DNA of 64,000 nucleotides from Pictodentalium vernedei (GCA_031216915.1 CM062289.1:249917113-249981112), one strand, 5' to 3'; shown: positions 9,531-20,412, counted from the first letter of the stretch. Notes: a model not told the origin generated them from the letters alone. A program made the numbers and translations.

Positions 9531-10777
9531 GAATATGAAACCTCCAGAATTTGTGACCCGTTAGTTATTACACACGGTACATTGTCCAAAGTTCAAAAGA
9601 TATTATCTGAAAAATATACTGATTGAAATGTGGGGCTCAGTCATTTGTGTGATTCGTAATGTCTACCCAAACATAATCGGGAACTTAACATATAAAAACA
9701 TCATGAGATAATACGACATCGGATTACCCTTACATTTTACATCCCTGATGGCAATATGGGAATTTCCACTGAGCATTTGATGTTCAATTATTTATAACAG
9801 GTTTTTTATTGAACAATGCAATGTAACAATTTCTGAATCAATAATAAAACTACATTTGTCTTCCTCCAAGCTATGGCTTATGGCCCGCCAATGTAACGAG
9901 CAGATCAACATCACGAAAACTAAGCGAGTGGAAAGGTATGTTTTGGAAACAATGTGAAAAAATGTATTCTTGATTAAATTAGGTTATTTCTCAGATAACT
10001 GGTTAATATCTATATCATTAATGATAAATACATACCATCAACGCATCGAGATATGGCCATAGAAACATGAGCGAGACAATATTTTGTACATACACATAAT
10101 TGTGATAATAGATTTATCTTACAATTGTTAACTTTTTAATTTATAACTTCATTAAGTAGCATTTTAATTTAAGATTTCATTTTTATATTTGTAAAACGCT
10201 GGTCGTTTCATTGAAATTGTATGCGGCTACCTTCAACTTTCAGGTGGCTTCATAAAAGCAAAATGGAGAATGTCCAGAGTGGAGGTTTTTCATTTTGTAG
10301 TGATAAAACCCAAAATTCTATTAAAGATAGCTTCATATTTTTGTCCAATACACAAAAATAATTAGATTGAAACACTAAGTGGGGAAAACATATCCCAGTT
10401 TGTTTATTTAGTACCATGTGTGTTATCTTTGGTGTTAGACAATGACAACTGCCGTTTTAATGCTCAAGTATTGCAAAACAAAAAGAAAAAATTGTGTTCC
10501 ACACGAAAAAAGGTGCATCAATTAACTTATTTAATTTAGAGAGTGAATTTTCATCCTTTTTTACATATTTTACTTTGCTACTGCCGATCGGAGAGAAACA
10601 GTCACATTTTGAGAAATGTCATCTATTGTCAGAAGACGTTGAGGCACAAGTCAGACTGGCTTCGTGAATATTTCTCAGCAAGTACACCACATTTTACAGC
10701 TTATCTATAAAGATCAGTATCAAGGTTTCTGTCAACAACAACACCTAAAATGTTATGCATGTCACCACGCCCCCTGT
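9531..10777. other. No recognisable feature
   Basis: About 1.2 kb of AT-rich sequence with many stops in all frames. I see no repeat family, terminal repeats or conserved protein motif. Confidence 0.45.
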
Positions 10778-11239
10778 CTATACATGTGGAATAGGAATTG
10801 CCACACTATCGCCAATCTCAACAGGTTTTAGTTCAATTCTTCTTCTCTTCACCATTCTCTCGGCTTGGCGTCCCCGATTTTCACATACTTGCAGGCACTG
10901 TTTCCTGATGGACTCTATGTGCTGAGCTATTTCACTCGATTGTTGGTCTGACAATGAATCATCGTCGGGGACTGAGTTGACTATATGCTCCTCACTAGTT
11001 GATGGGTTAGCTAGCTCAGTTTCTGAATGCTCACTGTTTAATTGTAGTGTTTCAACATCTAATGAATTGGAAACCACTTTCAGAAGGTCAGCTTCTGACT
11101 GCCTCATTGATAACATATCCGTGGGAAGTTTTGTGCTGGATAGGCCTACACGTGCTTCACATCCAAACACTGCTGCATATCCTAACGATTTGATTTCCGA
11201 GTGGTAAGCACGATTCTTATGAAACTGAACACATTTTAA

Positions 11240-11481
11240 CCCTTTACCTAACATGAAAAGCAGACGACACTTGCAAAAAAATTCTTGAATAACTAATTTT
11301 TTTCATTTTTTGTCTCAAAAACATAGGTTATGACCCCTCGTTGGAACGAGCTCGACGAGCTCGTTCCAACGAGGGGTCATAACCTATGTTTTTGAGACAA
11401 AAAATGAAAATATTTTGAAAATTAATTGGCGATATTTGAGAATAGCGCTGGCCGGTTTTGGCCGTTACGTTGGGTAAAGGG
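11240..11481 (+). mobile_element. TTAA palindromic MITE family A, inside the integrase fossil
   Basis: TTAA at 11236-11239 and 11482-11485. The ends are CCCTTTACCTAACATG and ACGTTGGGTAAAGGG. The inner arms around GAGCTCGACGAGCTC pair without visible mismatch over about 50 bases each. The sequence on both sides belongs to the KRBA2-like element, so this insertion is younger than that element. Confidence 0.9.
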
Positions 11482-12191
11482 TTAAACCATTTGTCCAGTT
11501 TGTTGTTTTGTTATCTGTCAAGCATGTTCTTAATATCAGTTAGCAGCCTCCACGGACTCCTGACTTTGGGGATGTCGAGGCTTCCCATGTACAATTGAGA
11601 GTTCTGGCCAGAGGTCCTTCAGCTCCTTTATGACTGATGCCATACACTTGGACCCATTGTCACTTCGTAGAATTACTGGCGCTCCATACAAAAGAGGAAT
11701 ATGACCATGAGTTGAAATGCTACTTCTGGTGCACGTTTGTTCGTCAGCGGCCTCAGAAAACAAAACTTTGTTAAATGGTCTTCGTAAACCATTATCCATT
11801 TAAAATTAGAAACAGTCATTACTGCATATCAATCAAGTCTACTTGTGAACTTCTTGGTTAGAATTGGTCGCACCACAACTCCTTTTGTCAGTGGTCGCAC
11901 TCTTTTCTTCTGACATTCAATACATAATAATTTGTACAACTTCAGTGCTTTATATGAAATGTATGCATACTTCGTTTGAACTTCCTTCAACATTCTGTCC
12001 CGTGGCCTGTTGCTGTATGGGCTCTGTTAATGATGTTGTATGTATCTTCAAGCATAGCGTAGTAGAGAATTGGATCATCAGAATTAGTACGGCCTTTGAT
12101 GAGATTTTCAATGTCACCAAACTGGATAACTTCAAACCTGAAAAACATATAGCAGATTTTGAGAATTCTGTCATAGCTGGTTTCTTCCGAT

Positions 12192-12224
12192 ATCCTTTTA
12201 TGGATGTCATAAGAACTGGCTCAA
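12192..12224 (+). repeat. Half of palindrome family I
   Basis: ATGGATGTCATAAGAACTGG plus CTCAA matches one arm of the palindromes at 13043 and 15229. It lies in the intron-like segment of the integrase fossil. Confidence 0.5.
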
Positions 12225-12596
12225 TTTATATTATGAAGTCTGTGTTGGAAAGGGCTCATCTGGAGGAATAGTGATATTAAAAATTAAAACATACTCACTT
12301 GATCAAGAGGTAATACTCATTTCGGCTTTTTGTCTTTGAATTTTCACTGGCTAATTTAACTTGTGTAATAATGTTGAATAATCAGACTTAGAAATGATAT
12401 CCTTGGAATTCTCACCACACAGTTTTAACAATTCGGTTTTAAAAACCTGTTCGCGTTCGTTTGACTCCATTTTGTAACATGTAGCAGGCTAGTTGGGCAT
12501 TCAATATTTATGGTAGAACTAATACCCGTGTCAGCTGTACTCAAGAAGCCAGCAATGAGTTTTTGTAATTAACCCCAGATGAATGAAGCCATGCTA

Positions 12597-12812
12597 ATCT
12601 GTAATTTAACAGAAATGTTAATTATGCAGACAAGCCTTAAGATTCAGTTTATTTTTAAGGTATTTACTACAAGCTTCTCTGATAATTTAATGGAAATGTT
12701 AACAATTATGCAGGTAAGTCTTTAGATTCATTGAGCTTTTCGAAGGTGATTAGAATAAGGTTGTCTGATAATTTAATGGAAATGTCTATGCATACTAGCC
12801 TTTAGATTATTA
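12597..12812 (+). repeat. Degenerate tandem repeat, about 95-bp unit, three copies
   Basis: The words CTGATAATTTAATGGAAATG and AATTATGCAG...TTTAGATTC recur three times (first copy reads CTGTAATTTAACAGAAATG). It ends directly at the palindrome starting at 12813. Confidence 0.6.
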
Positions 12813-12949
12813 GTTATCCTTGTGTTTTTCAGGGTGTATGGGAATTCACACCGGTTTGAGAACACATACACCCTGAGGCAAAGCCGAATTGTGTATGAGT
12901 TCCCAGACCGGTGGAAACTCCCATACACACTGGAAAACACAAGGATAAC
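12813..12949. repeat. 137-bp imperfect palindrome
   Basis: GTTATCCTTGTGTTTT pairs with AAAACACAAGGATAAC; GTGTATGGGA with TCCCATACAC; CACCGGT with ACCGGTG; and further inward GAACACATACACCC with GTGTATGAGTTC. Mismatches are spread over the arms. It abuts the 95-bp repeats on the left. Confidence 0.8.
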
Positions 12950-13042
12950 GGATTTATATCCAAGAATTTTGGTGTACTCAATACTTTAACCTACATTGTG
13001 GGAAAAAACTGACAGAAAATTTGTACTTTGTAAGTTTCTTAA

Positions 13043-13123
13043 TAAAACCAGACAAATATGGATGTCATTGGAACTGGCTCAATGAGCCAGTTCCAATGAC
13101 AGACATATCTGTAATATTTTATT
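13043..13123. repeat. Palindrome family I, copy 1
   Basis: TGTCATTGGAACTGGCTCA pairs with TGAGCCAGTTCCAATGACA with no mismatch in the core. Weaker outer pairing uses ACAAATATGGA against ACAGATATGTC. A second copy is at 15229 and a half at 12192. Confidence 0.75.
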
Positions 13124-13380
13124 GCACATAAATTTTAAATTTCCTGTATTTTTTTATATTTCCTGCTTGTTCTAACATAACCGAGCAGAAGGTATGAATT
13201 AATAATTAAAAATGGGTACTTTTTTTAGCCATATAGCCTGCTATTGTGTATTCTTGTTTTTACACCAGGTTAACCACGGTGTAAAAAAAAGCTACTGTGG
13301 ATTGCAAGTTACACCGTAATTCCCAGCCAATCAAAACGCTGTAGTTTGTTTCATTTAGAAATAATAACTATTACACATAA

Positions 13381-13548
13381 TCCCTAAAACCTTTTAGGGA
13401 ACAAATATAAAAAGTAAAAGAAAATTTCAGGGATTTTAGGAATTACATGAAGTCCCTAACAAATTTCATGAAATCCATGAACTGCTTTAGGGATTTCATG
13501 TTTTCCCTAGGGATTTCGTGAAATCCCTAATTACACGAATTCCCTGTA
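13381..13548. repeat. Cluster of alternating self-complementary AGGGATTTCATG words
   Basis: Words of the form AGGGATTTCATG and CATGAAATCCCT, and shorter AATCCCTAA/TTAGGGA forms, occur at least eight times on both strands over 170 bp. Any pair could fold back. It is not a regular tandem array. Confidence 0.6.
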
Positions 13549-13703
13549 ACAGAGATAAGATGAAAGTGACGAGCGGGAAGTTCCTTGACAAATATAGTTC
13601 GGCCTTCAGTCAAATGATATTTTCGTACGGACACAATTGTGGCGATTATCACGTGTGTTGATGTGAATATATTTTTGTTTTCGATTCCAATTATCCTAGG
13701 AAC

Positions 13704-14025
13704 GTGGCGGCTCTGTGACTTGAGCATTGAACTTCAAACTGAAGGGTCGACTGTTCGATTTTGACTAGCGGTAACTGCGTTGTGCCCTTGAGTGAGACAC
13801 CTAATCCCACTTGGGGGCTCGGCGGTGCTGTGTACTAAGGCATACCACTTGCCTTCAACCACTGCTAACTTGTGCAAAGAAAGTTAGTTGGAGAGTGCAA
13901 CAGTTGCCCCCCGCTGCTTGGCAATTCTCTCCGGCTATTCCGGCTTCCTCCACCTGTAAAAGTATCTGATGCAATTTGATCCTGGCTGTTGAAAGTTGCG
14001 TTAAGGCCTAATAAAACAAAACCAA
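13704..14025 (+). repeat. SINE, nearly full length
   Basis: Degenerate tRNA-like head (GTGGCGGCTCTGTGACTTGA; AAGGGTCGACTGTTCGATTT as B box), then a variant of the TTGGGCAAGACACTT centre, GTGTACTAAGGCATACCACT, CTTCAACCACTGCTAACTT, CTTCCTCCACCTGTAAAA and an A-rich end. Most other copies are on the minus strand. Confidence 0.8.
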
Positions 14026-14029
14026 CAAC

Positions 14030-14815
14030 CAAACCAAATTATCCAATTTTACGTTTCACCTATAGGCAACATCAAAATTTTAATATTACGAAACAGCGAC
14101 GAAGTGATCAATTTCTAAAAGCGGAATCAATATTACGAAACAGCGGCGAAGTTGTTAAAAGCAGAATCCCTGGAGATGAAAATTAAATTTTTTGAGGTCG
14201 GCAGTACAATTCACAAGACATTTATCTCGCGGTTTTGACTTTGTCAATGAAAAGTTTTCCTGGGAGTGTATTGGCCGTTTTCAATGTTATAGCCTTGCTG
14301 ATTTAAAAAGAGAGAGCACGTTTCTGCGGTTGCCTGATCTTGGAAAACAATATTTTACCCAAGTCGAAACCACGACTGCACGGTTTGCCTTATATGGTTT
14401 CGCAACCGTCACGTGACGGAATCCAGCACAGCGTTGTCCAATATTGGCATATTTCTTTTTCGTGCTTTGCTCGGGAGAGGTTTTAACACATCGGGGACTA
14501 AATGATAAAATAGCCTTTCTCTGATTCGTGAGTTCGGCGTCTTTTATTCGAAGCCAGACATTAGAATAACTGAGACATCTGTGGTTATTTCGGTTGGTTG
14601 CTTATGCTGTTCACAAATTCTTTGTCGTCAAAAGCATAAATTACAATTTCGTACCATGAAAAAGTTGAAATATTTCCGTTCCGTGCGCTGTAGTCATCAT
14701 TTTGATATATCATATCTCACCTGACTTTCCCTTCCTGTGATTGGCGGGGCGGAACTGAACTATTTCCGAGATTTTTTTCTATTGAGCCTGCAGGGCTTAT
14801 ATTTAGTTAGTTTGT
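14030..14815. other. No recognisable feature
   Basis: A short direct repeat (CAATATTACGAAACAGCGGCG and a near copy about 50 bp upstream, 14080-14160) is the only structure I see. No protein motif. Confidence 0.4.
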
Positions 14816-14817
14816 TA

Positions 14818-15032
14818 TTAAGGTTTAACGACACTTCAACAGCCGAGGTCATATCGTGTCGGTGACAGTTTTACGGGTGGAGAAAGCGGAGTACCCGGTG
14901 AGAACCACCGAGCAACGACGAGCAGCTTCCGGCTCCCCAATATCGTAACCCCGCACTGCAGCACAGGCAGGGTTAGATTGGTTGAAGATATGCGCACCAT
15001 CGACGTGCAGCACGCCTTAGTACACGGCGTCG
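14818..15032 (-). repeat. SINE, 3' part
   Basis: Minus-strand copy: TTTAACGACACTTCAACAGC, then ATATCGTGTCGG, TTTTACGGGTGGAG, GAGTACCCGGTGAGAACCAC, TTAGATTGGTTGAAG and TTAGTACACGGCG. The tRNA-like head is missing. Confidence 0.85.
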
Positions 15033-15081
15033 GGCTTATATTTCGACGAGAATCCATTCACGCAAAGATTCGCACAACTAA

Positions 15082-15112
15082 GCCAGCGAGAATCCATGTA
15101 GATTCTCGCTGC
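15082..15112. repeat. Short hairpin with GAGAATCC words
   Basis: CCAGCGAGAATC, centre CATGTA, then GATTCTCGCTGC. GAGAATCCA occurs four more times nearby (15050-15510), so it may be part of a decayed repeat. Confidence 0.5.
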
Positions 15113-15228
15113 ACCCCAGCCAGAATTCACGTGAAAAGAATTGATTCAATGTAATCTTTACAAAACATAGCAGCAGCAAATTAACCAATACAATGCTAAC
15201 ATGACCTGAAATATCCTGACACTTTGTC

Positions 15229-15313
15229 AATAAAATTGTACAAATATGGCTGTCATTACAACTGGCTCACTGAGCCGGTTCCAATGGCATCCGTATTTGC
15301 GAAGTTTTAATGA
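15229..15313. repeat. Palindrome family I, copy 2
   Basis: AATAAAATTGTACAAATATGG and the GTCATTACAACTGGCTCA arm face TGAGCCGGTTCCAATGGCAT and CGTATTTGCGAAG. It is more diverged than copy 1 but longer at the outer ends. Confidence 0.65.
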
Positions 15314-15319
15314 CAAATA

Positions 15320-15812
15320 TTGTTTTTTTTTTTTAAATTATCAAATTCAGTTCATATGTCAAAAATTAAAAAGATGTGCTGGGTAAAGTACTAACATATG
15401 TTTTCAGTATAAACAGGGGCTCAACGACGGTGGCCCAATGGAATCCTGGGACACTTTCATAGCAGGTATGGATTTTCGCAACTATTTTCGCGAGAATCCA
15501 AATGGATTCTCCCAAATTTAGATGAAATATTAGCCCCAATTAAGGATTCTAAAATAATAGTGCACTTTTCCGTGCATTATACACTTTCAAACATAGCGGT
15601 GGAATATTCAAGACGTTCGCCGGATTGACGGAACGTGCCATTTTAAGGTTTTTTTTCGGAATTTTGTTGCGTTATTTCTAAGTTCTTGGGCATGGTCATC
15701 CACAATAGGCAGCGTGCTTAGGGTCGGAATCCTGATGAGCATCGAGACTCTTTTTCTTCCTTTTTTTTGGACCACTATTTTCGCATAGTCAGCTCCAAGC
15801 CGTGCAATATTT
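15320..15812. other. No recognisable feature
   Basis: Low-complexity T and A runs and several GAGAATCCA words. No element ends seen. Confidence 0.4.
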
Positions 15813-16060
15813 ACAGTGCGGACGCTATGGACTGGTCACTTTCCACGGGATGGGCATTATTTCAACGGACGCAATAATATTGGATTGCAAACACTAATTA
15901 TAGGAATAATCGTCAAAAATTTAATTTATGAAGCACCGGGTACAACCCGGTGCTTCATTAATTGAAATTTTGTTGATGATCATTTTTATTACCTGTTAAA
16001 CGCGTGCCTGGATATCACTGCCCATACATGGATTTTGATCACTCCACGGCGTCTGTTCTG
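15813..16060. mobile_element. Palindromic MITE family F, copy 1
   Basis: Begins ACAGTGCGGACGCTATGGAC and ends CCACGGCGTCTGTTCTG. The centre is a near-perfect hairpin, GAAGCACCGGGT / ACCCGGTGCTTC, flanked by AATAATCGTCAAAAATTTAA and its imperfect complement. The second copy is at 22527. No target duplication could be fixed. Confidence 0.75.
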
Positions 16061-16926
16061 TGATATGCCTTTATTCACTTCTTCCATCCGTATTTGGAGC
16101 ACTGGTAAAAGAAACCCAAAAAGGACTATAGTTTTGTTGGATGGCTCCATAAGATTGCCACTGCCCTACTGCTGTGTTATTGCTGACAAAAACGAACTCG
16201 CGTGGATATGGCAGTCACATCTTATTGTGAATATCGACTGTTTCTTTCAGTCCATAATGTTGAACGATCAAATTACATCGTATGAAACCTATAGTGCTTG
16301 AAAGATGTGGCTTAACAACTGTCGGCTTTAAAGGTCAATAAGCCTCTTATTATTGATAAATGCAAGCAGATATCTGCAGCTTAAATTATCTGCTGCACGA
16401 AAGCTAGTACATTGATCTCCCGTGTGCGGGATCTTTCTCTGCAAGCACGTCGAAAATTGAATGCGCGGAATCTCTCCATGAACCAATCTGCAAAATGTTT
16501 GAAAATTCAATTCATCAACGACCGTGTTGGAATGGAAATTTCATTTCTCCAGCACGGAAGGCAATTTCCGTTCTGTTACCAATTTAGTTAAACCTTCATA
16601 CAGATGCAGCTAATACCATTTCACACACTGTTTGAACAATAACATCTGATCTTTTTCGACACGTCAGCTAAAACTATGAAAAAAGGAAAATAATGGACAA
16701 ACACTGAGCATTTCTGTTTTCAGTTTCTTCAACTTCAAAAATTAAAGTTGCAAATTCTGAGGAGGTGTGACGAGAAGGTACTTTCTCAACAATTACAGCA
16801 CCAATTACAGCTGTTGTCCGTCTTCGAAAACGTAATAGGATTCTAGAATTATTAAATCTTTCCACCCGGTACACACGTAGAACAATTGATGGTCAATTTG
16901 CAAAAGACGTAGTGGACGATCCGAAT
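16061..16926. other. No recognisable feature
   Basis: Several overlapping short frames (for example 16035-16301, plus) have no known motif. No terminal repeats or tandem arrays. Confidence 0.4.
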
Positions 16927-16930
16927 TTAA

Positions 16931-17128
16931 CCCTTTACCTAACATTGAAAAGCATATGACACTTGCAAACAAAATTATCTAATAACTAATTTTTCGACGA
17001 GCTCGTTCTAATGAGGGGTCATAGGTTATGTTATTAAGGTAAAAAATGAAAAAAAATATTTAAAAGTTAATGGCAGTTTTTGTGAATAGCGCTGGCCGGT
17101 TTTGGCCGTTATGTTGTGTAAAAGGGGG
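16931..17128 (+). mobile_element. TTAA palindromic MITE family A, left inner arm lost
   Basis: TTAA at 16927-16930, then CCCTTTACCTAACATTG and AGCATATGACACTTGC. The left inner arm is absent: AACTAATTTTT joins directly to CGACGAGCTCGTTC at the axis, and only the right arm remains. The right end GTTGTGTAAAAGGGGG is followed by no TTAA, so that side has decayed. Confidence 0.8.
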
Positions 17129-17141
17129 TTGGGGGTAGTAT

Positions 17142-17185
17142 TAATTGAATCCAACAACACCACACTGCTGTTGGATTCAATTATT
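17142..17185. repeat. Short hairpin
   Basis: AATTGAATCCAACAGCA-type arms: ATTGAATCCAACA and TGTTGGATTCAAT around a CCACACTGC centre. It starts 14 bp after the MITE end. Confidence 0.6.
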
Positions 17186-18250
17186 ACTGAACCTCCCCCG
17201 TGAGAATCCCGGGAAGTGAAGAAGTGTCTGTTTACTGTGATAAACAAGTTCTGCCTTACAGGTAAATTTGGACTCTGCACCAACGCCTGAGGTGGAAGGC
17301 ATCTGTATAAACGATTGGCCAGTCATGACATCATACCTGTGTTGCGGTCGTGATATAACTAAGGATCTTTAAAGTGACCTTAAACACCATTAAGAAAATA
17401 AATATTACTTAACCCTCCTCCCTCCACACAAATTCAAAAAAATAGATGCGCCCAATTGCTAGTTCCAATATTATTTTCACCAGCTCCATTACGAACTCCA
17501 TGTTTAATGGGTTAAAATCTCTCGCAATATTCCATTCTATATGGTCATTTTTCACTCATTCGAACAGTGATGGAAGACATCTCTTAGATCTTCAGAACTG
17601 ACGTTTTTCATTAGGCTATCACGTCAAGTTTATCTGCGATCTTGCTTGAATAAACGCTTTAAAGATTAAATCGGCTATACAGGTTGAGTATAGAGTTGAA
17701 CCCTATAACCAGGCAAGGAATAAACAACCTTTACACGTTTGCCCTTGTTTGGAAGGGTTAGTAACATTACCTAGTCGCATTTCCGTTTCTCTGTTTCGTC
17801 TTATTTTGGTCTCGATCTGGTCGTCATGTTGTTATAATTACATTGTTAATGTAGTTATACGTTTTGGGTCCAAATACTCAATTCCCACTGGTCAGCTGGG
17901 TGAAAACGTCATGACCAAATTGTAATTCATTTTCCATTGAATACATTTCGTCGAACTTTGACCCTCATGTACGGTAGAGCGCAGTTGACAGAATGTAATT
18001 CGGGCGGTGTTTGGGCGGGTTTTTAACTTTTAGCGCCTCTCGCAGTGATCAACTCCGCTGCTGTTTCTTTGGTGACATTTCCCAAATGTGGCATAAAGCC
18101 CGTTACTAAAATACTCGTATCCATTTCTAAAGTTGTGAAAATTAAAAATCAGAGTTGTGCGCTTTGTATTTTGTGTGAGGGTGGCTTTTCGCTTCATTCG
18201 TTCGAACATGTTTTATTTCGTCTTTCTGCTTTTTTGTTTGGTAAAAAGTA
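17186..18250. other. No recognisable feature
   Basis: Unique-looking sequence with frequent stops on all frames and no repeat family recognised. Confidence 0.45.
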
Positions 18251-18469
18251 GTTTAAACAGTTACGGAATGTAATTATAAAAATTGAATGCAATTTTTATA
18301 ATATTTATTGGAGTATGAACGTGTGGGAATGTGGGAATGGGTACAAATTATGTAGGAATCCCTTCGGGATTCCTACATAATTTGTACCCATTCCCACACG
18401 TTCATACTCCAATAAATATTATAAAAATTGCATTCAATTTTTATAATTACATTCCGTAACTGTTTAAAC
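18251..18469. repeat. 219-bp palindrome with CCCTTCGGG apex
   Basis: GTTTAAACAGTTACGG pairs with CCGTAACTGTTTAAAC, and the arms continue without visible mismatch through TATAAAAATTGAATGCAA and AGTATGAACGTGTGGGAAT to GGAATCCC-TTC-GGGATTCC. The left arm has one 8-base extra copy (GTGGGAAT), which is the only asymmetry I found. Confidence 0.9.
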
Positions 18470-18678
18470 TGTTTATCCCTTCGGGATTCCTACATAATTT
18501 GTACCCATTCCCACACGTTCATACTCCAATAAATATTATAAAAATTGCATTCAATTTTTATAATTACATTCCGTAACTGTTTAAACTGTTTATCCCTTCG
18601 GGATTCCTACATAATTTGTACCCATTCCCACACGTTCATACTCCAATAAATATTATAAAAATTGCATTCAATTCTTAA
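18360..18678 (+). repeat. 117-bp tandem repeat of the palindrome right arm
   Basis: The right arm, from CCCTTCGGGATTCC to GTTTAAACTGTTTAT, is repeated head to tail with an exact 117-bp period (CCTTCGG at 18361, 18478 and 18595). There are nearly three units; the last stops at CATTCAATTC. The copies look identical, so amplification is recent. Confidence 0.9.
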
Positions 18679-18830
18679 ATGAACATGTTTAAAACTGATT
18701 ATTTGTTTGATTGATATAGGGCTGGTCGGCCTTGGTACAAAGTCCAAAAACAAAAAACTAATACAGGTCCGATATTACATCGTCTTCTGAAAAACATAAC
18801 TTCTTCATACGCTTACAGCTATGGTGTCAG

Positions 18831-19068
18831 CAGGAGCCAATACTATAAAACTTTTACAATTGTATTGTCTGGTATTCTATTTTTTTACCTATTAATATAA
18901 CCAACTAAAATCAATCATAAGCATTTTAAAAGATAAGGCAATTTGCCAACTGGTAATTTGCCATATGTTTGAAAATGCTAATGATTCATTCAACCCATTT
19001 AAAATCTTAACTAGAAATACAATTCTAGAAAATACAATTGTAAAAGTTCCGTGGTATTGGCCCCAGGA
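18831..19068. mobile_element. Palindromic MITE family E, copy 2
   Basis: Ends CAGGAGCCAATACTATAAAA and GTGGTATTGGCCCCAGG. The inner hairpin is AAGCATTTTAAAAGATAAGG with GGCAATTTGCCAACTGG at the centre and CATATGTTTGAAAATGC returning. Same design as 8943. Confidence 0.8.
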
Positions 19069-19491
19069 AGACGATCAATCTGGATATTCTGTCTCTCAAC
19101 AGAATATCATTATTTATTTATGAGATATGATTTTCATTCTCAGAATTGCCCATTATTGAACTCGGTAGATATGATTTCAAACTCGGCTGATATTACGCTG
19201 ATATCGATCGATATGAACCAAGTTAGCTTTGTCTCCCTTGCTGTTTTAATAAGTGCAGCCACTTTGTACACGTGGAAATATTTTACCCTTTTCACCGAAC
19301 GCAATCCGGAAAGTTGGTATGACCAGGTGTAATGTTGTGATTTGAAGCTTGGTTTTGTATGGAGAGTAATTAATGATGACAATAAATAAGAATTAGATAG
19401 ATGAAGAGAAGAAAGAAGCGAGCTGTACAGAAAAAAATCAACACAAACTGAAATTCAGAGTAGCAGATTCGTCGAAATGGGAGAAGAGATA
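19069..19491. other. No recognisable feature
   Basis: Contains opposing short frames (19051-19332 plus, 19140-19382 minus) with no known motif. Confidence 0.4.
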
Positions 19492-19554
19492 GTTCAACTA
19501 TCCGAACGTCGCGGCTTCCTCACTGGGCAAACCGGGACGTTCGGATAGCGGAAC
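19492..19554. repeat. Hairpin
   Basis: GTTC-AA-CTATCCGAACGTC faces GACGTTCGGATAGCGGAAC around a 25-base centre. Confidence 0.65.
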
Positions 19555-19707
19555 TCGGAGAAGTAGACACTTCGGATTCTGTGAAAAGAATGAGAAACAA
19601 TGACACTCAGTTCTGAGAACATCTGTACTTATTTGCTTTGGTTCGGAAACTGCACATCAGCCTTTGACCTTCGGTCTCAGGATGGTATGAAGTTACTTCG
19701 GGCTGAT

Positions 19708-19783
19708 ATCTGGGTCAATATGAAAACTAACCAAGTAATAACCTCATCTGGGTCAATATGAAAACTAACCAAGTAATAACCTC
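19708..19783 (+). repeat. 38-bp tandem duplication
   Basis: ATCTGGGTCAATATGAAAAC plus TAACCAAGTAATAACCTC occurs twice without a visible difference. It ends 11 bp before the TTAA of the next MITE. Confidence 0.9.
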
Positions 19784-19797
19784 TAATTTCTTATTAA

Positions 19798-20029
19798 CTA
19801 TTTGAACACTAGTGGTATCTTCCATGTCAGTTCATATGCAGCAATTAGAAGAGTCCTTATTCATTATTTGGGGGTAGACCAATCAACATTTTCAACGTGC
19901 AGCCTTAGGGCTGCACGTTGAAAATATTGATTGCTCTACCCCACCCTCAACTTAGCAGGCATCCTACTTAATGAAAGTATGACGTACCATGTCCCTGGGT
20001 CGGTAAAGCGGCCTCTGGTGTTCAAAGTG
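19798..20029. mobile_element. TTAA palindromic MITE family C, copy 1
   Basis: TTAA at 19794-19797 and 20030-20033. Ends CTATTTGAACACTAGTGG and CTGGTGTTCAAAGTG. The inner hairpin 19870-19943 is GGGGTAGACCAATCAACATT, TTCAACGTGCAGCC, centre TTA, and back. The other copy is at 54124. The target site is as in families A, B and D. Confidence 0.8.
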
Positions 20030-20115
20030 TTAATTATTATCAGAATACGTTGTAAGCTTCTGTTCTGTTGAATAAAATTTACTCATTTACTTGCTTATAT
20101 TTTTCTTGGAAATTG

Positions 20116-20412
20116 GGGAGCGTAGTTGCTCAATGGTTAGAGCGTTGAACTTTAAACCGAAAGGTCGACTATTCGATCTTGACCAGCGATAATTGCGTTG
20201 TGTCGATGGGCAAGACACTTAATCCCGAATGCCCGTGTGGGAGCACGGTTGTGCTATGTACGATGATGCGCTTGCATTCCACCGCTGCTAATTCCGTTCA
20301 CAAGTTGGAGAGTCTGACAGTTGCTCGCTATTCATCCGTGGTTCTCTCAAGGTACTCCATCTTACTTCACATGTAAAACTCTCCGACACAATGTGACCCT
20401 GACTGTTGAATG
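20116..20412 (+). repeat. SINE, nearly full length
   Basis: Head GTAGTTGCTCAATGGTTAGAG (A-box-like) and GGTCGACTATTCGATCTTGA (B-box-like), then GATGGGCAAGACACTTAATC, CGTGTGGGAGCACGG, GTTGGAGAGTCTGACAGTTG and the ATGTAAAACTCTCCGACAC block. Confidence 0.85.

Larger units (their letters stand above)
10778..12470 (-). mobile_element. KRBA2-like integrase fossil (Ginger/Gypsy-integrase kin), broken
   Basis: Read on the minus strand, an ATG-led N-terminal part (12470 downward) is followed by a GT...AG segment at about 12303-12147 that looks like a short intron. Next come a zinc-binding-type region (with RAHTATGHGT and CIECQKKR at about 12025-11900), an integrase core with SDNG and GKPRHPQSQ (about 11660-11540), and a C-terminal part with FHKNRAYHS (about 11235-11200). 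This order matches proteins annotated as KRAB-A domain-containing 2-like, whose integrase is related to Ginger transposons and Gypsy elements. A family A MITE sits at one TTAA inside it. The copy is broken, with a handful of breaks, and reads as a fossil of moderate age. No flanking terminal repeats were found, so a domesticated or processed origin cannot be excluded. Confidence 0.7.

Noticed and set aside
11864-12271. Plus-strand 135-residue protein
   Set aside because: It is the antisense shadow of the minus-strand integrase fossil.
16035-16301. Protein-coding gene
   Set aside because: Overlaps the end of a palindromic MITE; no homology or splice context recognised.
18360-18678. Assembly duplication error
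   Set aside because: The period is an exact 117 bp, starts at the palindrome apex, and the last unit is partial with a distinct flank. An error is not excluded but a biological repeat is the simpler reading.
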